Counted from the stretch's first letter, positions 25,062-33,149 are shown. The stretch is DNA of 64,000 nucleotides from an uncultured Prevotellaceae bacterium (GCA_902792635.1 CADBAG010000008.1:113372-177371); one strand, 5' to 3'. The notes: a model not told the origin generated them from the letters alone. Numbers and translations: made by a program.

Positions 25062-25661
25062 ATGAGCTTACCAATCAATATCGATGAATATTCCAAGCTC
25101 GTTGTCCTCGACGACAACGAGCTGCAGCAACAGAATGTGGCCGTTTCCATCCGGGAACGGCTGCAACGACTGCGTGGAATCTACGCTTATTGGCTTCAGT
25201 TCCCGTCGAAGTTCGACAAGGAGATTGTGGATTATGACATGAAGAAGTTCAAGGTGGGCAGGGCTCAGGCATACGACGACCTGCATCTCACCCAAATACT
25301 GATGGGTAACCTGCAACAGGCCTCCAAGGAATTCATGCGATGGAAGATCAACCGAGACCTCGAAGAGGATCTGAGGATGGCCAGACAGCGCGGCGATCTG
25401 CGCGCAGTGGCTTCTATTGAGAAAAACCGCATCATGAACAACCGCACCGATAAAGACGATGAGCCGGAGCTGGAGTTTGATAAGATTGTGCCGCAGCAGT
25501 TCGAGATGACCGATGACCCGACGGTCATCGGCATACAGAAGGTTCCCGGACTGCGCGACCGCATACGGAAGTTGGAGAAGAAATATGGTGACACGAAGAT
25601 TGAGGATGCTGACTACGAGGAGATAAAGGAAGAGCACGATGGAAACGGAACAGATTCATAG
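25062..25661 (+). CDS. Probable terminase small subunit
   Basis: 199 residues from the ATG at 25062; the longer reading from 25011 would overlap the previous gene. Helical, with a DNA-binding-like N-terminal half (IVDYDMKKFKVGRAQAYDDL, HLTQILMG) and charged coiled coil at the end. It overlaps the large terminase gene by 23 bases, the standard arrangement for the DNA-recognition subunit. Assigned by position and composition, not by a signature. Confidence 0.62.
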   Translation: MSLPINIDEYSKLVVLDDNELQQQNVAVSIRERLQRLRGIYAYWLQFPSKFDKEIVDYDMKKFKVGRAQAYDDLHLTQILMGNLQQASKEFMRWKINRDLEEDLRMARQRGDLRAVASIEKNRIMNNRTDKDDEPELEFDKIVPQQFEMTDDPTVIGIQKVPGLRDRIRKLEKKYGDTKIEDADYEEIKEEHDGNGTDS

Positions 25662-27261
25662 GGAATATTTCAACGACCCGCAACTCTACTCCCTTGCCAT
25701 GAACACACGCGACGAGGTGATCGTCGCAGGGCGTGGTATGGGTAAGGGAGCTATACAGGCGGGCCGTCTGATGACGTGCTTTCAGGGTATGCCTGGTTCC
25801 ATGGGCGGTTTCGTGTCGCCGTCGGTCAAGAGGTGCCTGACCAACATTCTTCCATCGATGCTCATCCATTTGGAACGATGGGGATTCAAGCGCGACCTAC
25901 ACTATGTCGTCGGCAAACGTCCATGGAAAGGTCTGCACTGGAAATCTCCCATCTTCACACCGGCCAACTGGGAGAATACTATTTCGTTCTACAACGGCTC
26001 GGTGTGCAACATCATCAGTCAGGACCGTAGCGGCACGAGTAACTCGATGTCGCTCGACTATATCATCATCGACGAGGCAAAGTTCATCAACTTCGAGCAG
26101 CTGAAGGATGAGACCTTTCAGGCCAATAGAGGCAACGAGCAGTACTTCCATAACTTTCCGTTGCACCATGGCATGACCATCACGTCGGATATGCCGGTGA
26201 CGAAAAAAGGCAGCTGGTTTCTGTCCTACAAGGACGACATGGATAAGGAACTTGTGGAAGCCATCGAGGGACTGGTATATGCCAAGTGGCGGGCAAAGAG
26301 ACAGCAGAAGGCGATGCCTTCTCAGCGCGAGGCGCTACAGAGGAAGATAGACCGCATCGACGCAAAGCTCAGTTTTCTGCGGTCGAAGTGCCTTCTCTAT
26401 AAGGAGTATACCAGCATCCAGAACCTCGCGCTGCTTGGCGAGGAGTTTATCCGCCGTGCCAAGCGAGACCTGCCTCCGCTCACCTTCGCCACATCGATCA
26501 TGTGCATCCGCATCGAGATTAGTACGGATGGCTTCTACGGTGGTATGCGTGAGGATGTGAACCTTTACACAGCGCCTAATGAGGATGTGCTGAACCTCGA
26601 GAACCTCGACAATGGTACGATTGCCAATGACTGTCGGCAGGACAGCGACCTCGATGCTCAGCTGCCGCTCGTCGTGGCCTTCGATGCCAACGCGAACATC
26701 AACTGGATGGTGGTCGGCCAGGTGGGACGCGACGGTAAGCTCAGGGTGCTGAAGTCCTTCTTCGTGAAATACGAGCGGAAGATTCCCGAGCTGCTCGATG
26801 ACTTCAACGACTACTATCGCTATCACCGTCGCCATCAGGTGGTGTTCTACTACGATGCCACCTTTGTGGGCAACAGCTACGGCACCCATTCGGAGGCATT
26901 CTACAGGATGATCATCACCGGCCTAAGAAAAAAAGGGTGGTCTGTGAAACCTAAGTATATCGGTAAGCCGATGAACCACATCCTGAAGAATGACCTTATC
27001 AACCGTATGTTCCGCGGCCGTGCCCGTCACGTCGTGCTCATCAACCGGGACAATAATCCTGACCTGCTCATCTCCATCACTTCGGCAGGCGTGAAGAACG
27101 GCCAGAAAGACAAGAGTGGTGAGAAACTCGCGGAGACAGAGGAAGACAAGCTGGAGAGCCGTACCGACGGCTCTGACGCGTTTGACACGCTGTGCATCGG
27201 AGTAGAGCGGTTTCCCATTATGCAGTATCGCAGTGTGTCCACCAATGGATATTCTAAATAG
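25639..27261 (+). CDS. Terminase large subunit
   Basis: 540 residues. Walker A is AGRGMGKG (30-37); Walker B is DYIIIDEAKF. The C-terminal nuclease has the acidic residues in VVAFDANANINW, FYYDATFVG and DGSDAFDTL. It is the packaging motor: the ATPase pumps DNA into the prohead and the RNase H-like nuclease cuts concatemers. The gene is followed at once by an intrinsic terminator, so it closes its operon. Portal and connector genes lie 6 kb further on. Confidence 0.92.
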   Translation: METEQIHREYFNDPQLYSLAMNTRDEVIVAGRGMGKGAIQAGRLMTCFQGMPGSMGGFVSPSVKRCLTNILPSMLIHLERWGFKRDLHYVVGKRPWKGLHWKSPIFTPANWENTISFYNGSVCNIISQDRSGTSNSMSLDYIIIDEAKFINFEQLKDETFQANRGNEQYFHNFPLHHGMTITSDMPVTKKGSWFLSYKDDMDKELVEAIEGLVYAKWRAKRQQKAMPSQREALQRKIDRIDAKLSFLRSKCLLYKEYTSIQNLALLGEEFIRRAKRDLPPLTFATSIMCIRIEISTDGFYGGMREDVNLYTAPNEDVLNLENLDNGTIANDCRQDSDLDAQLPLVVAFDANANINWMVVGQVGRDGKLRVLKSFFVKYERKIPELLDDFNDYYRYHRRHQVVFYYDATFVGNSYGTHSEAFYRMIITGLRKKGWSVKPKYIGKPMNHILKNDLINRMFRGRARHVVLINRDNNPDLLISITSAGVKNGQKDKSGEKLAETEEDKLESRTDGSDAFDTLCIGVERFPIMQYRSVSTNGYSK

Positions 27262-27289
27262 CAGCACTTTCTTTTTGCCATATTTTTGG

Positions 27290-27321
27290 GGCGTTACCGA
27301 TGATGGTAGCGTCCTTTTTTT
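27290..27321 (+). terminator. Intrinsic terminator after the terminase
   Basis: GGCGTTACC, loop GATGAT, GGTAGCGTC (with a G-U pair), then seven T. Confidence 0.78.
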
Positions 27322-27506
27322 GTTTCTGCGCCTGCTTGCCATGATGCGTTCTATCATTGTAGAACTTCTTTCCTACTATCATTTGTGTGCGAACATCATG
27401 TATATTTTTCCAGTTTGTTTTTGTCTCCGGCTCGATTACAGAGGCATACTGAATGACATCATAGTTTGTGCCATGATCGCTGTTACGGTGGCTTCTGTTT
27501 AGCTGC

Positions 27507-27884
27507 TTGTCGTTGCCAGTGATAGTACCCAAGAAGGAGCAGTTTAAGCTCGGCACCACTCCTGAAGAGATATACAAAGACGGACAGGAGTTCTACTCCT
27601 CGATGCTTCACGAGATGATACACTCCACCGGCACGCCCGACCGCCTTAATCGCGAGAAAGGCAAGAAGTTCGGCGATACGCTCTATGCCAAAGAGGAACT
27701 GGTCGCTGAGCTTGGTGCCGCCAGACTCGGACAGGTCCTCGGGTTTGACAAGCGCATCCTCAATAACAACGCTGCTTACTGTAAAGGATGGATCAATGCC
27801 CTGCGTGAGAAGCCTCAGTTCGTACTGTCTCTCATGAGTGATGTGGAGAAGGCAAGCAAGATGATACTGGAGAAGCTCGCATGA
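27507..27884 (+). pseudogene. C-terminal fragment of an ArdC-type antirestriction protein (zincin peptidase domain)
   Basis: 125 residues readable from a TTG at 27507. The zincin motif HEMIHSTG is intact, followed by the third-ligand region EELVAELGAA and GFDKRILNNNAAYCKGW, all typical of the ArdC-associated metallopeptidase domain. ArdC proteins also have an N-terminal single-strand-DNA-binding domain. This is missing, and there is no ATG or promoter in frame. The text begins IVPKKEQFKLG, internal to the family. It is therefore a broken gene, probably brought in with a mobile element, though a short peptidase cannot be excluded. Confidence 0.7.
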
Positions 27885-28680
27885 TGCCAGGCACGGCAGA
27901 TGAATTCCTCGGGGCCAATTGCTCCGAGGTTTTGCCGTGTGTCCGCGAAGGCACGCCCCCAGTGCCACAGTATGTCCTTAGCTTTCGATACGTGGACCGC
28001 GTGGCTGGTACACTCCTCGACGCATCGGACATACCTTGGCACTGGGGAGAGAGGATAAAACCGTGGCGGCACATGCCATGCGCTGGGCATCGCTGTCCTT
28101 GCAGGGCGATGTCGCTTATGGCCAGTACCGCTTCTTGCGTTCAGTTGCCACGCAGGCTAACCCACCACCATACAGTGTGCCGGTGGCAGGCCAATGGCAC
28201 ACCATATGGCTGTGGAGAGAGGTCGCTACATGATTGGTAGCGCGAACCGATGATGCTCATCCGTCCGGCGCATACCGCGGATGGGCAATTGCCATACCCC
28301 TTGCAGCGACAAAAGGCTAATTGCCTACGTTGCGGGAATAAAATGTCTTTACATATACCGCTGCATCAAAGGGAGGCAATTGCCAAGGCGTTTTGGGGCA
28401 GTGGGGGCTGCTAAGGCAGGCAGCGGCGGCAGAGCCGCCACGCAAACCGCCAAATCGTTGATATTGAGCGGTTCGCGTTTTTTGACAGTGGAAAACTCGC
28501 GCAAAACCACCCAAATTGCCGTCTTAAAACGGTAACTTGGGACCCTTTTTGCGCGAAAAACGCCCACTTGCCAAGGAATTGACATCGTTTTAGTGGGCAG
28601 AGCGGTCAAATCATGCATTTCGTCATGTGGCCGCAATCGCAGGATTTGTGATTATCTCATTTCTTTACAGATATAAAATG
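27885..28680. other. Non-coding stretch with AATT-centred palindromes
   Basis: No convincing gene is seen in these 800 bases. GGCAATTGCC occurs at 28284-28293 and 28375-28384, and GGCTAATTGCC at 28315-28325. GC-rich inverted repeats are also present (GGCGGCagaGCCGCC near 28424). It may be decayed DNA from the same insertion as the ArdC fragment. Confidence 0.5.
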
Positions 28681-28684
28681 AAAC

Positions 28685-28736
28685 GGAATTTATTTCCTGC
28701 TAACGTTGGGAATATCCTATAATTTGCGTACCTTTG
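28685..28736 (+). promoter_or_regulatory. Second operator-promoter module (copy 2)
   Basis: GGAATTTATTTCC at 28685-28697, CTAACGTTGG at 28700-28709, then the -7 box TACCTTTG at 28729-28736. The distance AACGTT to box is 27 bases, exactly as at 14343-14394. No open reading frame starts within 280 bases; a terminator follows after about 80 bases. Confidence 0.75.
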
Positions 28737-28742
28737 CAACAG

Positions 28743-28835
28743 AAGTTCAAGCACTCACCAACTTCCCTTCAGAGGTACTTGGCTTTAGGGGCGGCGCGCA
28801 GCGCACTTATTTACCGCCGCCCCTGTTTCTTTTGC
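28743..28835 (+). ncRNA. Candidate prophage small RNA, about 90 nt
   Basis: It begins about 7 bases after the TACCTTTG box and ends at the hairpin AGGGGCGGCG (28787-28796) / CGCCGCCCCT (28815-28824) with a T-rich tail (GTTTCTTTT). The 45-nt 5' part (TTCAAGCACTCACCAACTTC ...) is free of strong self-pairing and could bind a target. No ORF of note lies inside. The operator it shares with the early promoter suggests control by the phage repressor. Confidence 0.58.
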
Positions 28836-28881
28836 AGCAAAGTGAATTTCATAAGATAGATTTTGATTAAACATGTAACAA

Positions 28882-28913
28882 AACGGCTGGTATCCGGGAG
28901 GATGCCGGCCGTT
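28882..28913 (+). terminator. Hairpin AACGGC...GCCGTT
   Basis: AACGGC-GG-TCC / GGA-CC-GCCGTT stem with a GGGA-type loop, followed by GTCATT. Probably a second stop for read-through from the small RNA. Confidence 0.55.
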
Positions 28914-28944
28914 GTCATTAGGGAAATGTTAAATCTTTCGTTTA

Positions 28945-28997
28945 CTATCAAAATAAATAGTATTATATTTGCATAGTATCTAAAAAGATAGTATCTT
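28945..28997 (+). promoter_or_regulatory. Promoter with ATAGTAT/ACTATC repeats
   Basis: TATCTTTG at 28990-28997 is the -7 box for the gene at 29026. Upstream, ACTATC at 28945 and GATAGT at 28988, plus the repeated ATAGTAT (near 28967, 28975 and 28989), form an operator-like set around the promoter. Confidence 0.5.
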
Positions 28998-29025
28998 TGC
29001 AGTGTTCAAAAGAAATACAGTAACA

Positions 29026-29190
29026 ATGAGGAAAAAACAGAAATTCAAGATGGAGCTCTCCTTTGAGGAGAAAGAGCTGATTGAGTCAATCAGAAACTAT
29101 TGCAACAGTTACCCTAACGGCTATCCACAATTACTGGAGTATGCGCAAGACCTCTTCGATAGAATTACGGATATGCCAAAAGATGATTAA
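29026..29190 (+). CDS. Small phage protein (54 residues), unknown
   Basis: Starts at the ATG 29026; a GTG at 29002 would lie at the transcription start and is unlikely. Sequence MRKKQKFKMELSFEEKELIE continues to DLFDRITDMPKDD, charged and helical. No family recognised. It is preceded by a clear promoter and followed by a GGCTCTCC/GGGGAGAGCC hairpin (29199-29220). Confidence 0.55.
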   Translation: MRKKQKFKMELSFEEKELIESIRNYCNSYPNGYPQLLEYAQDLFDRITDMPKDD

Positions 29191-29236
29191 CAAACAACGG
29201 CTCTCCTTCCGGGGAGAGCCTTAAAAAGAAATTATT

Positions 29237-29509
29237 ATGGAAGCAGCAGTGAAACAAGCAAACAAGATTACCGACATGAAGGCTCGGATGAGTGACATCT
29301 ACCTTGCGGTTTCATGGAGGGAGATAGCACGCACATACTTTGATAAGTCGGTGCCATGGTTCCAACATAAGATGTATGGCATCGACGGCAATGGCGGCAA
29401 GGGAGGCTTTACTGAGGATGAAGCCGGACAGCTAAAAGGCGCACTCCTCGACCTCAGTGACCGCATCCGTCGTGCTGCTGAAAGCATTCCAGCCCCGGCC
29501 ACTGTATAG
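29237..29509 (+). CDS. Small phage protein resembling the DUF5053 group
   Basis: 90 residues. The segment SWREIARTYFDKSVPWFQHKM with KGGFTEDEAGQLKGALLDLS is like the Bacteroidota DUF5053 pattern, a small helical protein that looks like a helix-turn-helix. It is found singly in many prophages and mobile elements of this phylum. Function unknown; DNA binding is plausible. Confidence 0.58.
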   Translation: MEAAVKQANKITDMKARMSDIYLAVSWREIARTYFDKSVPWFQHKMYGIDGNGGKGGFTEDEAGQLKGALLDLSDRIRRAAESIPAPATV

Positions 29510-29597
29510 CCGTTTTGAACAAAAGCCGCCGCCGGGCTGGCGGCGCAACCATTCTTAGTGCTTCGATAAGCACGATTTCATAATTAAATGAACTCTT

Positions 29598-29636
29598 GGA
29601 GCCGTCTGCGCGAGATGCGTGGGCGGCTTTTTCTTG
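29598..29636 (+). terminator. Intrinsic terminator
   Basis: GAGCCGTCTGCGC pairs with TGCGTGGGCGGCT (wobbles included), then TTTTCTT. Confidence 0.7.
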
Positions 29637-29696
29637 CTAAACTTTTTGGAATATCAATGTTTTTTCTTACTTTTGCCAATGTTTAATCAATATCTT

Positions 29697-30101
29697 ATGG
29701 ACAATCACATGACAAAAAAAATCTTCTTGGCATTGATCCTCGCAATGCTCACACTGGGCATCAACGCCCAGACCGTCACCAAAACTGATGACGGGAAGTA
29801 CAACGTCTATTGCACCGTTGTAGGTTACAACTCTTTCGGCTTTGGCAAACTCAAAGTCATTCTTGACATGGGCTATAGTACCAAAAATGAGAACTCCCTT
29901 TACGGTGAGGACGGAAAGAAAATCAAGTTCAACTCTATGATGGAGGTGCTTGACTATATGGGCAAGCGTGGATGGAAACTCGTGAATACGTATTACATCA
30001 CCATGGCAAGCAAACAGAATGTTGTCAACTATGTAATGGAGAAGAGAATATCCAATGACAGTGAAAAGACAGAAGGCTTAACTATCAAGCCTGAGGATTA
30101 A
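29697..30101 (+). CDS. Exported protein carried by the prophage, unknown
   Basis: 134 residues from the ATG at 29697; 29709 (MTKKIFL) is equally possible. Signal peptide TKKIFLALILAMLTLGINAQ, then a beta-rich domain (GKYNVYCTVVGYNSFGFGKL) and a segment MMEVLDYMGKRGWKLVNTYY. The latter resembles a common short motif of secreted Bacteroidota proteins of unknown function. It has its own promoter-like box (TTACTTTTG near 29668) and terminator, placing it as an independent cargo gene that could be expressed in the lysogen. Confidence 0.65.
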   Translation: MDNHMTKKIFLALILAMLTLGINAQTVTKTDDGKYNVYCTVVGYNSFGFGKLKVILDMGYSTKNENSLYGEDGKKIKFNSMMEVLDYMGKRGWKLVNTYYITMASKQNVVNYVMEKRISNDSEKTEGLTIKPED

Positions 30102-30120
30102 GGCTTGAAATGTTAAATTT

Positions 30121-30156
30121 GGCGGGGAACCCTCATTTTCTCCGCCTTTTTCTTTG
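30121..30156 (+). terminator. Intrinsic terminator
   Basis: GGCGGGGA / TCTCCGCC stem followed by TTTTTCTTT. Confidence 0.75.
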
Positions 30157-30175
30157 CCGTTCCGCTTTTTCTCCC

Positions 30176-30435
30176 TATCTTTGCCAACGGTTAAAGAACG
30201 ATGGTAGTCCATCCCGGAGAGCAGCGGTTATTGCTCGGACATCAAGGTCGGGCTTTTTTTATGCCCGCAAAAAGCGCGAGTAACTACTCGCAAAAGATAT
30301 TGGCGGTTGCCATTCCGTAGAATTTGATCAGCCCTTCGGGTGAAGTCATCGTTCTTTAACCAGCGGAATCGGCAGCCGCTTTTCTATTCTGCCAAAACAA
30401 AGGCCCGGCTATCCGGGAAAGGTTAAAGAACGATG
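30176..30435 (+). promoter_or_regulatory. Structured leader with three copies of a 15-base element (candidate RNA switch)
   Basis: The -7 box TATCTTTG (30176-30183) puts the start near 30190. Element A, GGTTAAAGAACGATG, is at 30189-30203, its exact reverse complement B at 30347-30361, and an exact copy C at 30421-30435, just before the ATG at 30440. B can pair with A or with C, but not both; B:C would cover the translation start. Between A and B lie small hairpins (GAGCA/TGCTC, GCGAGTA/TACTCGC, CCC-TTCG-GGG); between B and C are AGCGG/CCGCT and CCCGG/CCGGG. Confidence 0.6.
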
Positions 30436-30439
30436 CATT

Positions 30440-30748
30440 ATGCAGCAAGCGACAATCAACTTCACCGCGCAACAGGTACGGGCGCGTGTGAGCCTTGCAG
30501 ACAAGGTGAGAGGACTGTACCGCAGTGTTAATCTTTGGCTGGACGCCAAAAGCGCGTTCTACAGCCGTATCGCGGAGTTTGAGGTGACGCGCAGAGTGGC
30601 CATCCGCATCGGTGTCGTGTTCCCGCTGTCCATGGTCGTGGCGGCAGTGTGCGTGGAGCAGAATCCAATGGTGAGCATCACTGCCATGGGCGTGAGCGGA
30701 TGGATTGTGTACAGGTTGAACAAAGGCGAGAAAGGAGGCCGGGCATGA
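30440..30748 (+). CDS. Small phage membrane protein
   Basis: 102 residues with a hydrophobic pair near 55-92 (VAIRIGVVFPLSMVVAAVCV, then MVSITAMGVSGWIVYRL) and a basic end. Likely one hairpin of two membrane helices. Unknown role; it precedes a chain of small genes leading to the portal unit. Its start lies five bases after element C of the structured leader, so its translation could be controlled by it. It overlaps the next gene by an ATGA. Confidence 0.62.
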   Translation: MQQATINFTAQQVRARVSLADKVRGLYRSVNLWLDAKSAFYSRIAEFEVTRRVAIRIGVVFPLSMVVAAVCVEQNPMVSITAMGVSGWIVYRLNKGEKGGRA

Positions 30749-31143
30749 AAGCTAAGTATAGGCTATTAGTAGAGGCAAGCGATGGAAAAGAGTTTGTCGT
30801 CGTCATTCGTGAGTACAGTGCATCCACTAAGCCTGCAAGGATGTTCAAGGAACAGGTGAGCGCTTTTGATGGCTCTAAGATGAACATCTCCAAATTGGCC
30901 ATGATGAAAGTCTATCTGAGAGAGCTTGCTGAGTCCATCAATGCCGAAAGCCGTGGCAAAGGTAGTATTTATGTTGACTTCCATGATGATTGGTGCGATT
31001 TGAACGGCCATAGATGCATGGGATTTAGAGTGTCTTCTTACGACGGCAAAGACGTTTCTCCCATCTGCAGTATATATTTAATAAGAATAGATGCCAGTGT
31101 AAGCTTCTACGATTTACTGGCCGCGAAAGGAGGTTCGCTATGA
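30745..31143 (+). CDS. Hypothetical phage protein
   Basis: 132 residues from the ATG at 30745, which overlaps the previous stop and follows AAAGGAGGCC, a good ribosome site; the reading from 30649 lacks one. Alpha/beta pattern (MKAKYRLLVEASDGKEFVVV, SIYVDFHDDWCDLNGH). Not recognised. Coupled by 4 bases to the next gene. Confidence 0.6.
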   Translation: MKAKYRLLVEASDGKEFVVVIREYSASTKPARMFKEQVSAFDGSKMNISKLAMMKVYLRELAESINAESRGKGSIYVDFHDDWCDLNGHRCMGFRVSSYDGKDVSPICSIYLIRIDASVSFYDLLAAKGGSL

Positions 31144-31367
31144 GTAAGTTGTTACTGGACAGCAAGGCTGTGGCCCTGCTTGGCGACTTCTGCGACACCG
31201 ACACCCTGCAGAACCGCATCGAACTGATTGACGACGTGAAGGACCGCCTGCTCATGGAGCTCGGCGACAGTGAGAGCGAGGAAGAGCGCAAGACGCTCAC
31301 CGACTGGATGATCAGCCTGTCGGACATGAAAGAGGACTTAAAGAAAATCAGGAGGGCACAACAATGA
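31140..31367 (+). CDS. Small helical phage protein
   Basis: 75 residues, acidic and helical (LQNRIELIDDVKDRLLMELG, then EERKTLTDWMISLSDMKEDL). ATGA overlaps on both ends show tight coupling with its neighbours. AAAGGAGG precedes the start. Unknown function. Confidence 0.58.
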   Translation: MSKLLLDSKAVALLGDFCDTDTLQNRIELIDDVKDRLLMELGDSESEEERKTLTDWMISLSDMKEDLKKIRRAQQ

Positions 31368-31678
31368 ACAAAGACTTCAAGATGTTCCTCGACTGGCTGA
31401 AAGAGAACGACCGCAGCGAGGAAGAGAAGATGCAGTGCAAGCTGCTCGATGAATATATGAAGACACGCGACAACCTGCCCGGCAAGGGTGTGACGGGCAC
31501 GGAGCTCGTCTTCGACCCGAAGTCGTCGGAGGAGATTGCCGAAGACCTGCAGCCGATGTACTATATGGACAAACGCGTCATCGCCAACTATATGTTCATG
31601 CACGAGTTCGGCACCACCACTGTGGAGGACGGCACGGTGAAATGGGCCATTTGGCGCGACATGGACTTCCAGGTATAG
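31364..31678 (+). CDS. Hypothetical phage protein
   Basis: 104 residues, charged N-terminus (MNKDFKMFLDWLKENDRSEE) and a compact C-terminal part (MFMHEFGTTTVEDGTVKWAI). No family recognised. Last of the coupled chain; a terminator follows. Confidence 0.58.
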   Translation: MNKDFKMFLDWLKENDRSEEEKMQCKLLDEYMKTRDNLPGKGVTGTELVFDPKSSEEIAEDLQPMYYMDKRVIANYMFMHEFGTTTVEDGTVKWAIWRDMDFQV

Positions 31679-31705
31679 GAGACATTTTTTACATATACAT
31701 GATGA

Positions 31706-31742
31706 GGGGTGCTGACCGTGTGAGGCCGGTGCCCCTTTTTTC
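31706..31742 (+). terminator. Intrinsic terminator
   Basis: GGGGTGC...CCG / CGGTGCCCC stem followed by TTTTTT. A new promoter box (TATCTTTG, 31793-31800) follows for the structural genes. Confidence 0.75.
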
Positions 31743-31816
31743 GTGCCATAACGCGTCATTCCGCTGTATTTTTGGAGTCGAGAATCATTGTTTATCTTTG
31801 CGGGAAAGAAACGACT

Positions 31817-32878
31817 ATGGCAATCACAATCAGTCAAGGACTCAGCGGCAAGTATTTCTCCATGGGCGTGCCCGACATGGTATGCACCATCGACGGCTAC
31901 CGCATGGGCGTGAAGATACTCATCAGCCCCGACAATCAGGCGTGGAAGGAGATCTACTCGGAATTCCTCTATCCCTTGGACGGCAGCATCACCCTTGCCG
32001 ACCTGGGCAGTCTGCTCACCCCCTATGCGCGTCAGATGCTCGTGGTGGATGTGCAGATACAGATGACCGAGGAGTTTGCCGACAGCACACCGACCACCAC
32101 ACAGCAGCAGACCTTTTCGCTGGTCTATTGCGAGGCCGACATCCCTACGACGTGCGAGGACTGGACCACGAATCATTTTCTCTCGCTGCTGCTCGGCACG
32201 AAGCTCACGGCCCCGGGACGGCTCGAATACCTCCATTTCATCGGTACCGACACCGCCTCGTGTGCCGCCACCTATACCGACGGCAGCACCGGAACGTTCA
32301 CTCCCGTGGTCATCGGCGGCAACAGCAGCTACACCACCATCGACGTGAGCCCCGACCGCTTCACCGCCGAGGGCAAGACCCTCGCCACCTACACCATCAC
32401 GGCAGGCAGCCGCCGTCAGCAGTACGATATCGACTTCCGCATGCCCGACTGCGCCCCCGTGCTGCTCTTCACCAACTCGTTTGGCTGCGATGAGCTCTTC
32501 TACTGTACCGGTCTGGCCACGAAAGCCCCCACCTTCAAGCGCGACTCCGCCTATATCGGCGGCAAGAAGCAGAACTACCATATCCAGGAGACCCGCACGT
32601 TCAAGGCCGACACCGGTCCACTGAACGAGGACATGGCCGACTGGTTCGGCGAGGTCATGCGGTCGCCCTACGTGCGCCTTGTGACCTTCCGTAACGGCAG
32701 CCCCAATGTGGGCCGCGAGATCGTGATAGACGACAGCAAGACCGAGCAGACCAATGCCCTCGACGAGATACCCCGCTTCACCTTCAGCTATGAGTACGCC
32801 CAGCACAACCATAACGTGGTGGAGCTGGAGCGCGAGGGCCGAATCTTCGACAACACCTTCGACTATACCTTTAATTAG
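31817..32878 (+). CDS. Phage structural protein, beta-rich (probable tail/baseplate component)
   Basis: 353 residues from the ATG at 31817, 17 bases after the TATCTTTG box; the reading from 31772 would start upstream of the promoter. It is beta-rich with few charged helices (MAITISQGLSGKYFSMGVPD, VCTIDGYRMGVKILISPDNQ, and a C-terminal FTFSYEYAQHNHNVVELERE). Proteins of this sort occur next to the portal in Bacteroidota phages and are likely virion parts. No motif gives an exact role. Confidence 0.6.
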   Translation: MAITISQGLSGKYFSMGVPDMVCTIDGYRMGVKILISPDNQAWKEIYSEFLYPLDGSITLADLGSLLTPYARQMLVVDVQIQMTEEFADSTPTTTQQQTFSLVYCEADIPTTCEDWTTNHFLSLLLGTKLTAPGRLEYLHFIGTDTASCAATYTDGSTGTFTPVVIGGNSSYTTIDVSPDRFTAEGKTLATYTITAGSRRQQYDIDFRMPDCAPVLLFTNSFGCDELFYCTGLATKAPTFKRDSAYIGGKKQNYHIQETRTFKADTGPLNEDMADWFGEVMRSPYVRLVTFRNGSPNVGREIVIDDSKTEQTNALDEIPRFTFSYEYAQHNHNVVELEREGRIFDNTFDYTFN

Positions 32879-32888
32879 CAGTTAAACA

Positions 32889-33149
32889 ATGACAGCAGCG
32901 AAGAAGCAGAAAGCCATCCATTTCAGCGAGATGCAGCGATACCTGGACCTCGCCTATCAGCACAGACAGACGGTGAACATCAAAGCTTTCCGCAGTGACG
33001 GCCATAGGGTGGAGTACCGCGGATGGCTCGTCCATCACCAGTATTGGAAGGGCGGCTACATGCGCATCATCAATCCCATGAGCCACCAGATGCGTCTGCT
33101 GCCCGAAATATTCATCTATGAAGTTAACGGAATGAAAGTATATCTATGA
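32889..33149 (+). CDS. Small phage protein before the portal gene
   Basis: 86 residues, basic, with a compact beta-like core (DGHRVEYRGWLVHHQYWKGG, YMRIINPMSHQMRLLPEIF). ATGA overlap with the portal gene. Unknown. Confidence 0.58.
   Translation: MTAAKKQKAIHFSEMQRYLDLAYQHRQTVNIKAFRSDGHRVEYRGWLVHHQYWKGGYMRIINPMSHQMRLLPEIFIYEVNGMKVYL

Noticed and set aside
27254-27577. Minus-strand frame of 107 codons around the terminase terminator
   Set aside because: Its protein looks hydrophilic enough to be real, but it crosses a terminator and the 5' end of the ArdC fragment, with no promoter.
27881-28240. Plus-strand frames of 119 and 65 codons after the ArdC fragment
   Set aside because: Trp/His/Arg-rich text, TTG or chance ATG starts, no ribosome site, and overlapping frames of similar length; likely decayed DNA.
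31025-32812. A 595-codon minus-strand frame opposite the structural gene at 31817
   Set aside because: The plus-strand gene has a promoter, a normal start and phage-like beta-rich protein; the minus frame is Gly/Val/His-rich filler.
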